DNA from: Porphyridium purpureum
Lineage: Eukaryota > Rhodophyta > Bangiophyceae > Porphyridiales > Porphyridiaceae
Assembly: GCA_008690995.1 (NCBI GenBank)
Contig: VRMN01000008.1
Span: 310,001-374,000, forward strand
DNA: 64,000 nucleotides
Direction: 5' to 3'
Shown here: positions 29,070-38,454 of the stretch, piece by piece
Position numbering within the stretch: the first letter of the stretch is position 1
Layout: each line of letters begins with the position of its first letter
Position numbers and translations under genes: made by a program
Notes under the pieces: model-generated
Database searches by the model: none
What the model saw: only the letters and a program-made list of their open reading frames with translations
What the model was told of the DNA's origin: nothing

Positions 29070-32000
29070 TCATTTGGAATGGAATGAAAAGGTACTTTCT
29101 TCTGCAATTACGTCTTTTGAGCCCTTTTCGTGGTCGATGTTAACCCCCGGTGCCTCAGGACCATAAGCAAAGTGGTTACCAAGAAAAGCCAGCAAGTCAT
29201 CATATGGTTGCAAGACATGTGAGTCGTGCACGTCTTCATCGTCGCCCATCAGAGGGAAAGGATCTAAATCTTCATCTGTCGACTCGGTTTTGCCGAGCGA
29301 CGTCTGAAGCAGGCAAGGTGCGTCCCGGCCCGCGGAAATTGTCGAACGGCTCAGCAAGAAATCGAGGCTGATGACTCGCACCGAACGATTGCAAAGGAGA
29401 GGGAAGCTGAGCACGCTGCACGCAAGCGCAGCATCCGCGTCGAGGCGTTGCTCATGGTCGCTACCCGTCAAACCGTCCCGATCGTGGTCTTCATCATCAC
29501 CCTCTTGCAATCCAGTGAGCGCAAAGCGCGCAAGGCCGAAAAATCGGAAAGCATACTTGAGCACTAGCACCCGATGAGCCCAGTATAGGCGCCGGTCGAT
29601 CGTTTTCAAAAGCTCAGATGGTATTGAGCGCAATCGCTGAGTGGTTGAGTCGCCGCCTGTCAATCCAAAACCATGCACGAGCTCCGCGTGTCCTTCTGCG
29701 CTGACGCTTATTAGATCACACTCAAAGGCGGAATACGCGTCATCTCTTTCTTCCTCTTCACCCGAGTAATGATGCACGGGAATTCCCAAGTGCACGCGAT
29801 CCATGAGAACAGCTCCTGGCAGCAACGTGCATCGCAAATCTGGGCTTGAAAACGAGTAAATAGCCCAGGGGCCGATCGACTCGTCTATCCAGCGCGCCGC
29901 CCGTGGCGTGCCCAGACTAGGGTCTGCCGATACCAAAATACTTTCCAAAAGCGTCCAAACCTGTTGGGCTTGCCAATGCATGCAAATAGCAAGGGACAAT
30001 ACGTTGCCGAGTACGTCCATTACGCACAACTCTGTCGGAGAGATAAATCGTACCGATTGCACAGCACCAACTGTGCGCCACGAATCCGGCAGCTTTAAGC
30101 ACACAAGCTTGCATCCTATGTCCTGCGCTGCTGCGCCCAATCCATTCAGCACAAGCAAAGCAAGGCTTACACTGCCATTCACGTGTAGAGAAGCAATCAA
30201 AAAGCTTCTTGCCGACAGCGGCACCTGCTCTTCAACAGAGACTGACACCATTTCCGCAACCAAAGCGTGCGCCGTGACAAATTCGTCGACGCAAACCGCG
30301 AGGACGGTTTGCTCACACGCAGGATCTTGCTCCAGTGCCCACACACTTGTTGAACCTTGCGCAGCCGAAAGAGCAAGTAGAGCATGCTCGCCTTCGAGGA
30401 CCTCCATGGCAGAGATAAACAACTGCCGAGCACCCAGAGAATTCAAGCGCACGGACTGGACCACTACGCGGCCCATATAATCGAAAAATAAAATGTAAAG
30501 TCGACTCGTGCTCACGCGTTGAGGAGAATCCGCGTGAGCACCACTCGTGTGCGTCAGCAAGACTATGCGTGGCCGTGTTCGCATTGTGATCGAGCGCGCA
30601 TCAATGACACATTCTCCCGGTGACGCGAAACACTTGCTCAGGCCGTGACCGGCCAGTAGCTGCAGCGCTTCATTCAAAACCAACAATTGCCCATCAAGGC
30701 AAGACACCAAACAGACGCATAGCCTTCGGTCGAAAAAGACCTTGCGCACATTGGCGCTCATGGTCGTATCTAGCCGGTTTTCATGTGCGCTCATGCCCAG
30801 CTCCTGAACGCGGAGCGGTACGAGCGTCTGCCGTTCGTCGACAAGTCCAAAGTGCAAAACTCCGTCCGCTGAAATCCACACTGCGGTCGCGCTTGACCTT
30901 GTCGCGTTCTTAGCAACGGAACCTACGGGATGCTGTATCGGCGGTGACTGAGAAGGTACAATCGCTAATGAGCTCGCAAGGGTCGGCTGATACTGTCCGA
31001 AACCGTCCTGTGTGACGGGTACCAAACGCTCAACGTCAAAGGCGTAGGGTGTATGCGAATGCGATGAAAAAGAAGCGGAACCCCCTGGCGCGTGAGGCTG
31101 AACGCGAACATGAGCAAAGTGCTGACCGGCGTCACCCATTACAAGAAGCGTTGATCCATTTGACACGCTCCTGTCGCTGCCTGCTTTGACATGCACCTCT
31201 GTGACTCCCAGTCTGAAAGAGAAAATTGGCCGAACTTGAAGTTCATCCACATGCAATACGTACACAAGTCCGTCGGTTGTCCCGCAAGCCAGAAACGTGA
31301 CATCCGAGCACTTTGCCTCATCTCTCATGCCTGCATGCGGCGAGTAAAAGGTGCACATGCTTTTCACGGTTGCAATGTTGCGCTGTTCATATCCAGCACT
31401 TCGTTTTCCTTTCTTTTCCTTCTCCGGCAGCGCTTGCCAAATAGGGCTTTCGCCAAGCCAGTCCAGGGTCGGCAATCCAAACCAGCGAATCATAAATCTT
31501 CCGTCCTGTCTGCTATTCTCAAAGCTGCTGCTCCACACCGACACTGCAAGAATGTCCTGATTACGATGTCGGAACGGGCAAATTGCACTAACACCGATCA
31601 CTGGTACTACACGTTCCTCCCAAACCAGAGTATCATTTCCCTCGTGTTGCGCTTTCAAAACAAAGCAAACAATGCCGCGCGAATCAAACGCAACAACCAT
31701 GGGTAATTGCTTGCTCTCGCGGCAGTCGACATAAATTGAGCTCGCAAGCAAGTCTGGCTGCTCCGCTGCTCGCATATGTTCCACCCGAAAGCTATCCGAA
31801 TCGAGCGCGTACGCCAGCACGCGGCGCGGCGTAACCTGGACAACAATAACTTTGCCAGCTTTGGTATAAGACCACATAGAACCCGCCAAGGTCATTTCCG
31901 AGGTGCACGCACCATGTATTTCCTCCATATCATCCATCGCCGAGCTTCTATCAAAACTCAACAAGCCGCCAGAAGCTTCACCCTTCCATTTGAGCACGAG

Positions 32001-34256
32001 CGTCGAATTCAGCATGGGAATGGACACAAAAAGGATCATGTGTGAGATTGCTTCCGCACTGACCCCTTGATCATAACCATGTTGGCTCGCTCTAAGTGTG
32101 CAGAAATGCAAGTCGGGCCACAGTCCTGGAGCAATCAATGCCCTCGAGCGCTTGCTCACCACTGGGCGTCCTGCGTTCCAGATTTCAACTTGGATCCGCT
32201 CGTGTTCCGACACGCAGGTTTCGGCTCTGGGCAGAATCACACGTTCTCTGTGTGTACGCACTACCAGCACTTGAGATTCTGTCACATCGAGCGCCTGGTG
32301 GTCCGCTTTAGCTGAGATAACGCACGCTGTCTCAAAGCTACCCAATCCATACCGGCTGCCGAAGCCAAGAAGAGATCTTTGCACGGCCTGCCAATTTCGC
32401 AAGATGCGATGGATTCCTAATCTATGCTGAGGTTGTACGCAAAGGATTTTCATGTGAACGACGTCGCGTCCGCAAGCATTCATCGTATCTTGAGGGTACG
32501 CAATGCGCAGCTCAACCTGTCCGTCTACGCTTTGAGGTGAGCAGGAAGAGGCGTACAACGCAAAGGATGAAGATGAAGATGGCACAATGCTGGCAGGCGA
32601 ATTGCGCCAACAGGTAAGCGAAACCACGCACTTTGAAACCTGCCGGCTGTCACGGCTGATGCCCAGAAGGCCCAATGATTTGCACCCGAACACGAGTAAA
32701 AACAGATGGGAGCCTCTGCTCGGGCAGTTCTGCTGTTGGACGAATTTCGTTGCACAGACAAGTCGGTCAAACGCTTGCATGCTTCCGCCTGCCCCTTCAT
32801 GGTCGAATATACTGCCGAGCGATGCATAACTTTGTGCAGCTTCGTCATCAATGACCAAGCCGTACTCCAAAAGGAATAGCTGGTGCACCTGAGCCGCTTG
32901 TGGCGGAGTTCCCGTTGAATTCTCGAGACTATCGTCACCAAAAAAGGTCATTCCACAAAATAGGATGGTATTATGATCATGAGGACCACCAAAATCAAAG
33001 TCTCGAGATTGACTACCGGGTAACCACGACATCGTCCTTGCTTCGCGGCTGTCGGAGCTGCTAAATACTTGCCAGTTGGAGAAGGCCATCTTTGCCGGGT
33101 CAAAGCTGGCTTCGACACACATAAAAGTACCAGCCATGTGTTCTTTTGTGGAACCTGCAGTCGCTTTGAAACAAGGCACAGTCACGCGCAAGGAAAGCTC
33201 GGCAGAACAGTCCGCAAAGTACGAGTAGTCGGCCCAAGAGTGTGGTGACGTATCGCTTTCGTCGTCATCGAAATCAGTCCTGTTGTCGAAAGGACGTTTT
33301 AAGTCCTGCGATGAGGCAGAAGGCTTTCGCATCTCTCGCGAGTGGATGTTTTTGATGGGATGGACGACTGCGTTCACAGGATCACACCTGAAAAGATCTG
33401 TTCGGGAGGTGGGACCAACATACACTGTCAGGGCCTTGCCCTTGCAAATCGAGCGCGGTCCGAAATTCTGTGGGCAAAACAGAATTACCAGAAGCGTCAA
33501 GCAGTCGACAAAGACTCTCGCTCGAACGACATACGTGCCAGATGCGACAAGATCGATCTCCTGGGCACACACTATATCATATTCCGGTACACGACTGGCG
33601 TGAAGGTGTTGGTCTCGCACGTCTGGAAACGGAGCCTCCGAAGACGACCCAGATTTACATTGTGCCTTTGCGTGCGAGTCTGCCGGAATCAGACCCAGTC
33701 CGACACACGACAGCGTGATATTCCCGTGCCCGTGCAAGGTTGCTGTGAACACTGCCCAACATCCTGTGCTCGTGAGAACAAAAATGCTATCAGGCGCGTG
33801 CTCATGCGACTGTCTCTGAAGCGCTCGCACGGCCACACCCCCTCGAAGCCGGTAAGATGCCAGCACCGTAAAGCAACGTTCTTTGGAAAGTTCGTCGTTT
33901 GTCTCCAAGTGTGGATCACAGAGATGTACCGCAGTCGCCGTCAGCACGCACAGCAGCGGCGCTTCGCAAGTATCTCCAGTCCTCAGAAGAAACCTTCCAA
34001 ACGCCTGTGAGCGTACTGCGCTGCTCTCACTCACGGTTTGCGTGATCGACAACGCACTTTTCGTCAGCAGGGCATCGTCGCCAACAAATATTGAGCCGAC
34101 GTCTTTCCCTCGCGCGGGGAACATGAGCGCCTCCATGCCCAGCGTCGGGTACTTTTGCGCATGGGAGGAGTGCAGTGCGTCGTCGATCAATTCCCAGTGG
34201 CATCCGGCTTCAAAGCCGTCCCTTGTGCCGACTCCTCTGCTTGCTCCGCGCTCCAT
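29070..34256 (-). CDS. Very large beta-propeller-type protein, possibly DDB1/CPSF160/SF3B3-related
   Basis: 1,728 residues from ATG 34254-34256; the frame is open 25 codons further up but without an ATG. The sequence is a long run of short beta-strand-like segments with no transmembrane helix, as in multi-propeller scaffolds. Segments such as VWISADGVLHFGLVDERQ followed by a VRKVFFDRRLCVCLVS block, SRLYILFFDYMGRVVVQSV, and a C-terminal part with LIASLHVNGSVSLALLVLNG recall the CPSF_A/MMS1 superfamily (DDB1, CPSF160, SF3B3, plant paralogues). The protein is longer than any of these by about 300-500 residues. I do not see a decisive motif, so the family call is tentative; nuclear pore or trafficking-scaffold propellers are alternatives. 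It lies 117 bp downstream of the DUF427 gene on the same strand. Confidence 0.5.
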   Translation of the reverse strand: MERGASRGVGTRDGFEAGCHWELIDDALHSSHAQKYPTLGMEALMFPARGKDVGSIFVGDDALLTKSALSITQTVSESSAVRSQAFGRFLLRTGDTCEAPLLCVLTATAVHLCDPHLETNDELSKERCFTVLASYRLRGGVAVRALQRQSHEHAPDSIFVLTSTGCWAVFTATLHGHGNITLSCVGLGLIPADSHAKAQCKSGSSSEAPFPDVRDQHLHASRVPEYDIVCAQEIDLVASGTYVVRARVFVDCLTLLVILFCPQNFGPRSICKGKALTVYVGPTSRTDLFRCDPVNAVVHPIKNIHSREMRKPSASSQDLKRPFDNRTDFDDDESDTSPHSWADYSYFADCSAELSLRVTVPCFKATAGSTKEHMAGTFMCVEASFDPAKMAFSNWQVFSSSDSREARTMSWLPGSQSRDFDFGGPHDHNTILFCGMTFFGDDSLENSTGTPPQAAQVHQLFLLEYGLVIDDEAAQSYASLGSIFDHEGAGGSMQAFDRLVCATKFVQQQNCPSRGSHLFLLVFGCKSLGLLGISRDSRQVSKCVVSLTCWRNSPASIVPSSSSSFALYASSCSPQSVDGQVELRIAYPQDTMNACGRDVVHMKILCVQPQHRLGIHRILRNWQAVQRSLLGFGSRYGLGSFETACVISAKADHQALDVTESQVLVVRTHRERVILPRAETCVSEHERIQVEIWNAGRPVVSKRSRALIAPGLWPDLHFCTLRASQHGYDQGVSAEAISHMILFVSIPMLNSTLVLKWKGEASGGLLSFDRSSAMDDMEEIHGACTSEMTLAGSMWSYTKAGKVIVVQVTPRRVLAYALDSDSFRVEHMRAAEQPDLLASSIYVDCRESKQLPMVVAFDSRGIVCFVLKAQHEGNDTLVWEERVVPVIGVSAICPFRHRNQDILAVSVWSSSFENSRQDGRFMIRWFGLPTLDWLGESPIWQALPEKEKKGKRSAGYEQRNIATVKSMCTFYSPHAGMRDEAKCSDVTFLACGTTDGLVYVLHVDELQVRPIFSFRLGVTEVHVKAGSDRSVSNGSTLLVMGDAGQHFAHVRVQPHAPGGSASFSSHSHTPYAFDVERLVPVTQDGFGQYQPTLASSLAIVPSQSPPIQHPVGSVAKNATRSSATAVWISADGVLHFGLVDERQTLVPLRVQELGMSAHENRLDTTMSANVRKVFFDRRLCVCLVSCLDGQLLVLNEALQLLAGHGLSKCFASPGECVIDARSITMRTRPRIVLLTHTSGAHADSPQRVSTSRLYILFFDYMGRVVVQSVRLNSLGARQLFISAMEVLEGEHALLALSAAQGSTSVWALEQDPACEQTVLAVCVDEFVTAHALVAEMVSVSVEEQVPLSARSFLIASLHVNGSVSLALLVLNGLGAAAQDIGCKLVCLKLPDSWRTVGAVQSVRFISPTELCVMDVLGNVLSLAICMHWQAQQVWTLLESILVSADPSLGTPRAARWIDESIGPWAIYSFSSPDLRCTLLPGAVLMDRVHLGIPVHHYSGEEEERDDAYSAFECDLISVSAEGHAELVHGFGLTGGDSTTQRLRSIPSELLKTIDRRLYWAHRVLVLKYAFRFFGLARFALTGLQEGDDEDHDRDGLTGSDHEQRLDADAALACSVLSFPLLCNRSVRVISLDFLLSRSTISAGRDAPCLLQTSLGKTESTDEDLDPFPLMGDDEDVHDSHVLQPYDDLLAFLGNHFAYGPEAPGVNIDHEKGSKDVIAEESTFSFHSK

Positions 34257-34373
34257 GGCTACGCTCAACACCAGCACAGGCGCGCGTGTGCGCGCACACC
34301 CGCACAACGGATACTCTACCTCTTCTCGCAACCTCTTTACTCGTTTCCAGTTTCCTCAATGCTACTCCTGTGC

Positions 34374-34754
34374 TTAGGTCTTCGCCACTTTTTCTACGTT
34401 GACGCCCTTCCAAAAAGCTCGATAAGTCTCCAAGTGCTTGTAGTTGGGCTGCTTGAGGTGCGGGTAGCTCCACACGGCGTCCACGAGTTCCTTGTCACCG
34501 ACGCGCACCGTCCAGTACTCGGCCTGACCTCCCTTGACGCCGCAGTACGAGGTGGTGGCGGTCTTGTGCAGCAAGTCGTGGTTCACAGAGTCCGCTGGAA
34601 AGTAGACGCGGCCATCCGCCTCGTAGTACGTATCTGTCTTGGCCAACTCTGCGCCCTCGTAGCTCGCAACAGCAACATAGTCGCGCACCGGCGCGGCAGT
34701 CGCCATCTGGGACTCAGCGGAAGATGAGGTCTTAAATTTGTCGAATAACCCCAT
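34374..34754 (-). CDS. DUF427 small protein
   Basis: 126 residues from ATG 34752-34754 (MGLFDKFKT); the frame extends upstream without a better context. The body is a DUF427 domain: YVAVASYEGAELAKTDTYY, VYFPADSVNHDLL, SYCGVKGGQAEYWTV, AVWSYPHLKQP and the ending YRAFWKGVNVE. DUF427 is a small beta-rich fold found in bacteria, fungi and algae with no established reaction. The N-terminal MGLFDK start with glycine at position 2 could allow myristoylation (inference). The gene is divergent from the F-box gene (317 bp apart). Confidence 0.85.
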   Translation of the reverse strand: MGLFDKFKTSSSAESQMATAAPVRDYVAVASYEGAELAKTDTYYEADGRVYFPADSVNHDLLHKTATTSYCGVKGGQAEYWTVRVGDKELVDAVWSYPHLKQPNYKHLETYRAFWKGVNVEKVAKT

Positions 34755-35071
34755 CGCTTGGACACGTGCGACTCTTTCTTCCTGCGCAACTCCTGTGGCC
34801 TGAAAGCGGGACGTTCGACGTGACCACGGTTTGAGACGCGACGGCAGGCGCAAAAACTTTACTCTTCAGAAGCCTACCCTTCCGACTGTACATTCAGCAA
34901 GCCGTTGGGTGTGTAGGCTTTATATTTTCTTTCATGCCCTTCACCCCTCTGTGTCCCATTTCATTTTGTCTGGGTTCCTTTCTCCACTTTCTGTTCACGA
35001 GTTTCCAGTTTCTTCTCCACAGGTTTGTCGCTGCTGCTTGAGAGAGGAGAACCGAAAGGGAATCCTGGAAC
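34755..35071. promoter_or_regulatory. Divergent promoter region, DUF427 and F-box genes
   Basis: 317 bp between opposite start codons. Pyrimidine-rich stretches lie at 34915-35020 just before the F-box start. No coding frame with support. Confidence 0.4.
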
Positions 35072-36289
35072 ATGGAGTGCGCCCAGCGCCACGACCTGCC
35101 AGACGCTGTTTTGGCCTTGATTCTGCGCAGGTTGAGCATGTTTGAGCTGGTAGGAAGCGCACTGCTCGTGAACAAGCAGTGGAATCAAGTCACTCGTAGG
35201 GAGTTGGGCGAGGTGCGGTTCCTCGATCTTGCTGCGATTGCACGGACGTCAAAGACATTTATTTTAGACGCCTTCCGAATTGTCAAGCTGCTCGCATTCT
35301 TGCCCCGGCTGAAAAGTATTTCGGTGCACAATTGGCCACTCCGCAACGTAGACGTGGCCGCCGTCGTGCTTCGGTACGTGAAGTCTGAGCACATCCGTCA
35401 AGTGAACCTATCTGGTCATGTGTTTGAGCAGGAGCAACTGAAAGAGTTTCTACTTGCGTGCCCGAACGTAACTCATTTGGTCCTAGCGCGTTGTGACAAG
35501 GTTGACGCAAAAATGCTCCGGCAAGCTTGCGACCTTCTGAAACATTCATTGATGAGTGTGGATGTTTCAGAGTGCCCGAAAATCGATCGGGATGCCATTC
35601 AAGTATTGCTGGCGGCCGGCGTTGAGAATGTACGCGCGCACAGCTGTGCATCTCTCACGGGCGCGGTGTCACTATCAACCGTTTCAGCGGGGCACAAACG
35701 TGCGTCCGTTCTGCCATCGGGAGTAAATCTGGATCTGAGTCATTGCAAAAACATGAAGCAATTACAGATTCTAGGCAGCGCTCTGCGCATCAAGACGCTC
35801 ACCATGAATGGTGCGATAAGCTTGCTTGAAATATATCTAGTTGACGAGACGCTTTTGCAGCTTGAAAGCATCATTGCAGCTCAATGCGGAAAGTTGAGCA
35901 GCATTCGGATTGCGAGCTCTGAAGGCTCCGTGAACGAAAATCTGAGCCTCCCAAAGCTGGCCTCGCTAAATTTCTATGGCGCCAGACAGCTCGGATCAGA
36001 GTCTGTGGGGAGAATTTGCCATGCTTCATCGTCATCTTTACGGTACTTGAACCTCAATGGCGTATGTGGTCCTGAATTCCGCACACTTTCGGCAAGTCTA
36101 CCCTCGCTGCGAGAGTGTGATTTGCGAGGCTGTCGGTATCTAGAGGCGGTACATCTCGCGTTTGGTCCCTCGCTAGAAGCTCTAATGTTCAGCAGGAAGT
36201 CGCCGCTGACCGACGTTGTATTGTGTGCCGTGCCGCGAAGTGCGGACATCACTGGAGCACGTCCGTCCTTTCAAATATATTTCTTGTAA
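35072..36289 (+). CDS. F-box / leucine-rich repeat protein
   Basis: 405 residues from ATG 35072. An F-box motif occupies about residues 7-45 (LPDAVLALILRRLSMFELVG, then VNKQWNQVTRREL). The rest is a series of irregular leucine-rich repeats of the AMN1/FBXL cysteine-containing type (VTHLVLARCDKVD, LMSVDVSECPKID, LRECDLRGCRYLE). In FBXL proteins the F-box binds Skp1 in an SCF ubiquitin ligase and the repeats hold the substrate. Substrate unknown. The family call is good; no orthologue can be named. Confidence 0.82.
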   Translation: MECAQRHDLPDAVLALILRRLSMFELVGSALLVNKQWNQVTRRELGEVRFLDLAAIARTSKTFILDAFRIVKLLAFLPRLKSISVHNWPLRNVDVAAVVLRYVKSEHIRQVNLSGHVFEQEQLKEFLLACPNVTHLVLARCDKVDAKMLRQACDLLKHSLMSVDVSECPKIDRDAIQVLLAAGVENVRAHSCASLTGAVSLSTVSAGHKRASVLPSGVNLDLSHCKNMKQLQILGSALRIKTLTMNGAISLLEIYLVDETLLQLESIIAAQCGKLSSIRIASSEGSVNENLSLPKLASLNFYGARQLGSESVGRICHASSSSLRYLNLNGVCGPEFRTLSASLPSLRECDLRGCRYLEAVHLAFGPSLEALMFSRKSPLTDVVLCAVPRSADITGARPSFQIYFL

Positions 36290-36518
36290 AAACACTGGAG
36301 CAAGAAGCGAAATGATTCAGGGACAGTCAAACTTCGTGAATAAAACAGCAACACGACTTCACAGTGCACTTTGTCCTCTTGATATGAAAGCAGTACGACG
36401 CGTTTCGCCTGCCACGACTAGCAAAAGATTAGTGGGTTAGGATGCACAGGGGACACTGCTTGAAAGCGAGATATCGAGGACGGCGGCGGCTCAGAGTGAG
36501 CGGAACAGTGTTGATCCA

Positions 36519-36947
36519 TTGAAGCTCGTCGCCAGCTCCAATTTGACTACATGGGGCGCAATATTAGCATGGTGGAGGAGAAGAAAAGGACGTATTCAGG
36601 CTCTCTGGGTGTCAGGCAACATCGTGACAGCCATTGCGTCCCAAACTGGGCACTCTAAGAACGTGGGTATCCGCTACTTGTCTGCTCCAAACGACTACGG
36701 CCAGAAGTATGCCACCAAGAACGCTTGGATGCTAATGGAGGCGATCAAAACGAGGATATACAAAATCGCTAAGCTTCTGACCATTCACACGGTTCGTCAG
36801 TTTCAAGCAGCTCTGCGCATTCGTGTAGCAAAACCAGTCCAAAGTTTGACGACAATCAGGAAGGCAATGAGTGCCGCGCATGCATCCCGCAAAATTCCAG
36901 CTTGTCCACCACTACCACTCAACCGAAAGCTCAAGAGGTTGCCCTAG
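36519..36947 (+). pseudogene. Tc1-type transposase remnant, N-terminal DNA-binding part
   Basis: 142-codon frame without a normal start. Its middle (IVTAIASQTGHSKNVGIRYL, then NDYGQKYATKN) resembles the paired helix-turn-helix and linker of Tc1/IS630 transposases, which bind the terminal inverted repeats. The frame then continues into a basic region and stops before the catalytic domain, so the transposase is broken. Confidence 0.5.
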
Positions 36948-36976
36948 GGCAAACCAATGTTAGTTGGAACAGATGA

Positions 36977-37588
36977 ACTGGGCCGCACTTGTGTTCACTG
37001 GCGAAAAGAAGTTCAACCTGGACGGACCAGATAGTTTCCGAAAGACGTGACTTGAGCGCACGGCGGACGCGCTAGACGTCTGATCGCGACATTCCGGCGG
37101 CGGTGAATGCAAGATTTGGTCGCGCAATTTCTGCGAGAGGAAAGATTCACCTTCATTTTATTGAGGGGACAATTACGACTGCAAAATATGTTTCTATGCT
37201 TTGGGATGACCATGTGCTGGACCGCTGCCGTCAGATGGTGAACCCGAATGTGGTGTTTCTGCAGGATAACGCGCCAGTGCACGCAAGTCGCCTGGTTAAT
37301 AATATCATGAACAATGAGAATGTTGAGCTTCTAGACAGGCCAGCGTATTCGCCGGACTTTAATATCATCGAGCAATTATGGAGGATACTAGCGCGCAATG
37401 TTTACGAGGGTGCAAGGCAGTATGAGACGGTGCTGGAGCTCAAGTATGCCAGTTTACTAGCTTGGGAGAGTATGGACCAGCCTGTACTGGCCACTTTGTA
37501 CGCCTCTCTACCGAACGCATATTTAACTTTGCGTACCTTAGAGGCGCACAATTGCAAGGAAACCGCGACCAAATGCGATTCTTTATAG
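36977..37588 (+). pseudogene. Tc1-type transposase remnant, catalytic DDE part
   Basis: Near 36993-37037 the sequence encodes FTGEKKFNLDGPDSF, the Tc1 block that normally reads SDEKKFNLDGPD; here the first catalytic Asp is Gly, and the frame stops soon after. From 37103 a second frame contains KIHLHFIEGTITTAKYVSML, the second catalytic Asp in FLQDNAPVHAS and the catalytic Glu in YSPDFNIIEQLW, with 34 residues between them, which defines DD34E. Frame breaks and the lost Asp mean it cannot make an active transposase. Confidence 0.7.
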
Positions 37589-37744
37589 CTGAGTAATGGC
37601 CAAACACGCGCGTTGTCCCTGTTGTAGGAAACGCCTTCCCACTCTGTGTGCACCGCGTGTCACAGTCCCTCGACTGTACACACACGGTGCTCACCTCCTG
37701 TTCTTCCTTGCTGCCAAAGGACCGTTGTGCAGCTTCCCAACACC

Positions 37745-37749
37745 TTGTA
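37745..37749. repeat. Target-site duplication TTGTA (left)
   Basis: TTGTA sits directly before the left LTR and again directly after the right LTR (43428-43432). A 5-bp duplication is typical of Copia integration and proves both element boundaries. Confidence 0.9.
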
Positions 37750-38008
37750 TGTCAATCCCTACGGATCCGAGAGCCGAGTTGCCAAGCTATCTCGGCGACC
37801 CAAGAAAGTTTTATGAACTCTTCTTCTTTTCTGTCGACTCTGTCTGTTTACTTTTTGACGGCTAGGCCGGCCGCGACTCGGCGTAGTTTTATACTAGGGC
37901 TAGCAGGGAGAGAGATGGAGACCCTCATCATAACCAAGTGGTTATATTGAGGGGGGCTGTACCCATGTGGGTACAGCGGTAGTTAATTAATTATTTAATT
38001 AATTGACA
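37750..38008 (-). repeat. Copia 3' LTR
   Basis: 259 bp, identical by eye to 43169-43427. Ends are TGTCAAT and ATTGACA, a 7-bp inverted terminus with the usual TG...CA. Inside are two short perfect inverted repeats (ATAACCA/TGGTTAT and CTGTACCCA/TGGGTACAG) and a TTAATTAATTATTTAATTAA stretch. Confidence 0.93.
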
Positions 38009-38454
38009 CTCCAGTATTTTTCTGCTGGGCCATGTTATAAAATTCATTAAAACATGAGACCAACGTGGGGCAGGGGCGCACGAGATGACGAGAAGAGGAG
38101 CAAGTTCATCTCGATGAGAACAGATTGCGAGAATGAAATTTCGAGAACGCCAACGCAGCGAGTACCCGAGGAAAGTCCCCCGCACGAAAAAGCTGACCTA
38201 TTGGCGACGGAGAAGGCGTTTCGCGAGGGACTGCGCAAGGCGAGAATCGGTTTGCGGGCAGAATCACTTGGGTGCATGTCGGACACGGTGCCTGCGATGG
38301 GCGAACGGTCGTCGGAATCATCCATGGTGTGCCACGAAACCGTTGCAGACAGAACTTGAACGGAAATGGTCGGCGTCTTGACCATGAACTTGCATGGGTT
38401 ACGCTGCGAGCTGGCGTCAGCACCTACAAATGGTGCGACAGGACGCGGGCCTGA

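Larger units (their letters stand above)
36440..37626 (+). mobile_element. Decayed Tc1/IS630-type DNA transposon (DD34E)
   Basis: About 1.2 kb carrying scattered transposase coding on the plus strand. The helix-turn-helix part and the DDE part are in different frames with stops between them. A weak pair of inverted ends may exist: ACAGGGGACAC near 36447 and, inverted, ACAGGGACAAC near 37612-37624, each next to a TA. The ends are poorly conserved, so the boundaries are approximate. The Copia element inserted about 120 bp beyond its right end. Confidence 0.6.

Noticed and set aside
27140-34754. Bacterial contamination suggested by DUF2252 and DUF427
   Set aside because: Both genes lie between clear eukaryotic genes with the same style of spacing, and the DUF2252 protein has a eukaryote-like signal anchor.
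38054-38359. 101-codon plus-strand frame between pol and the 3' LTR of the Copia element
   Set aside because: Antisense to the element, no recognisable domain, and probably chance in a non-coding part of the element.
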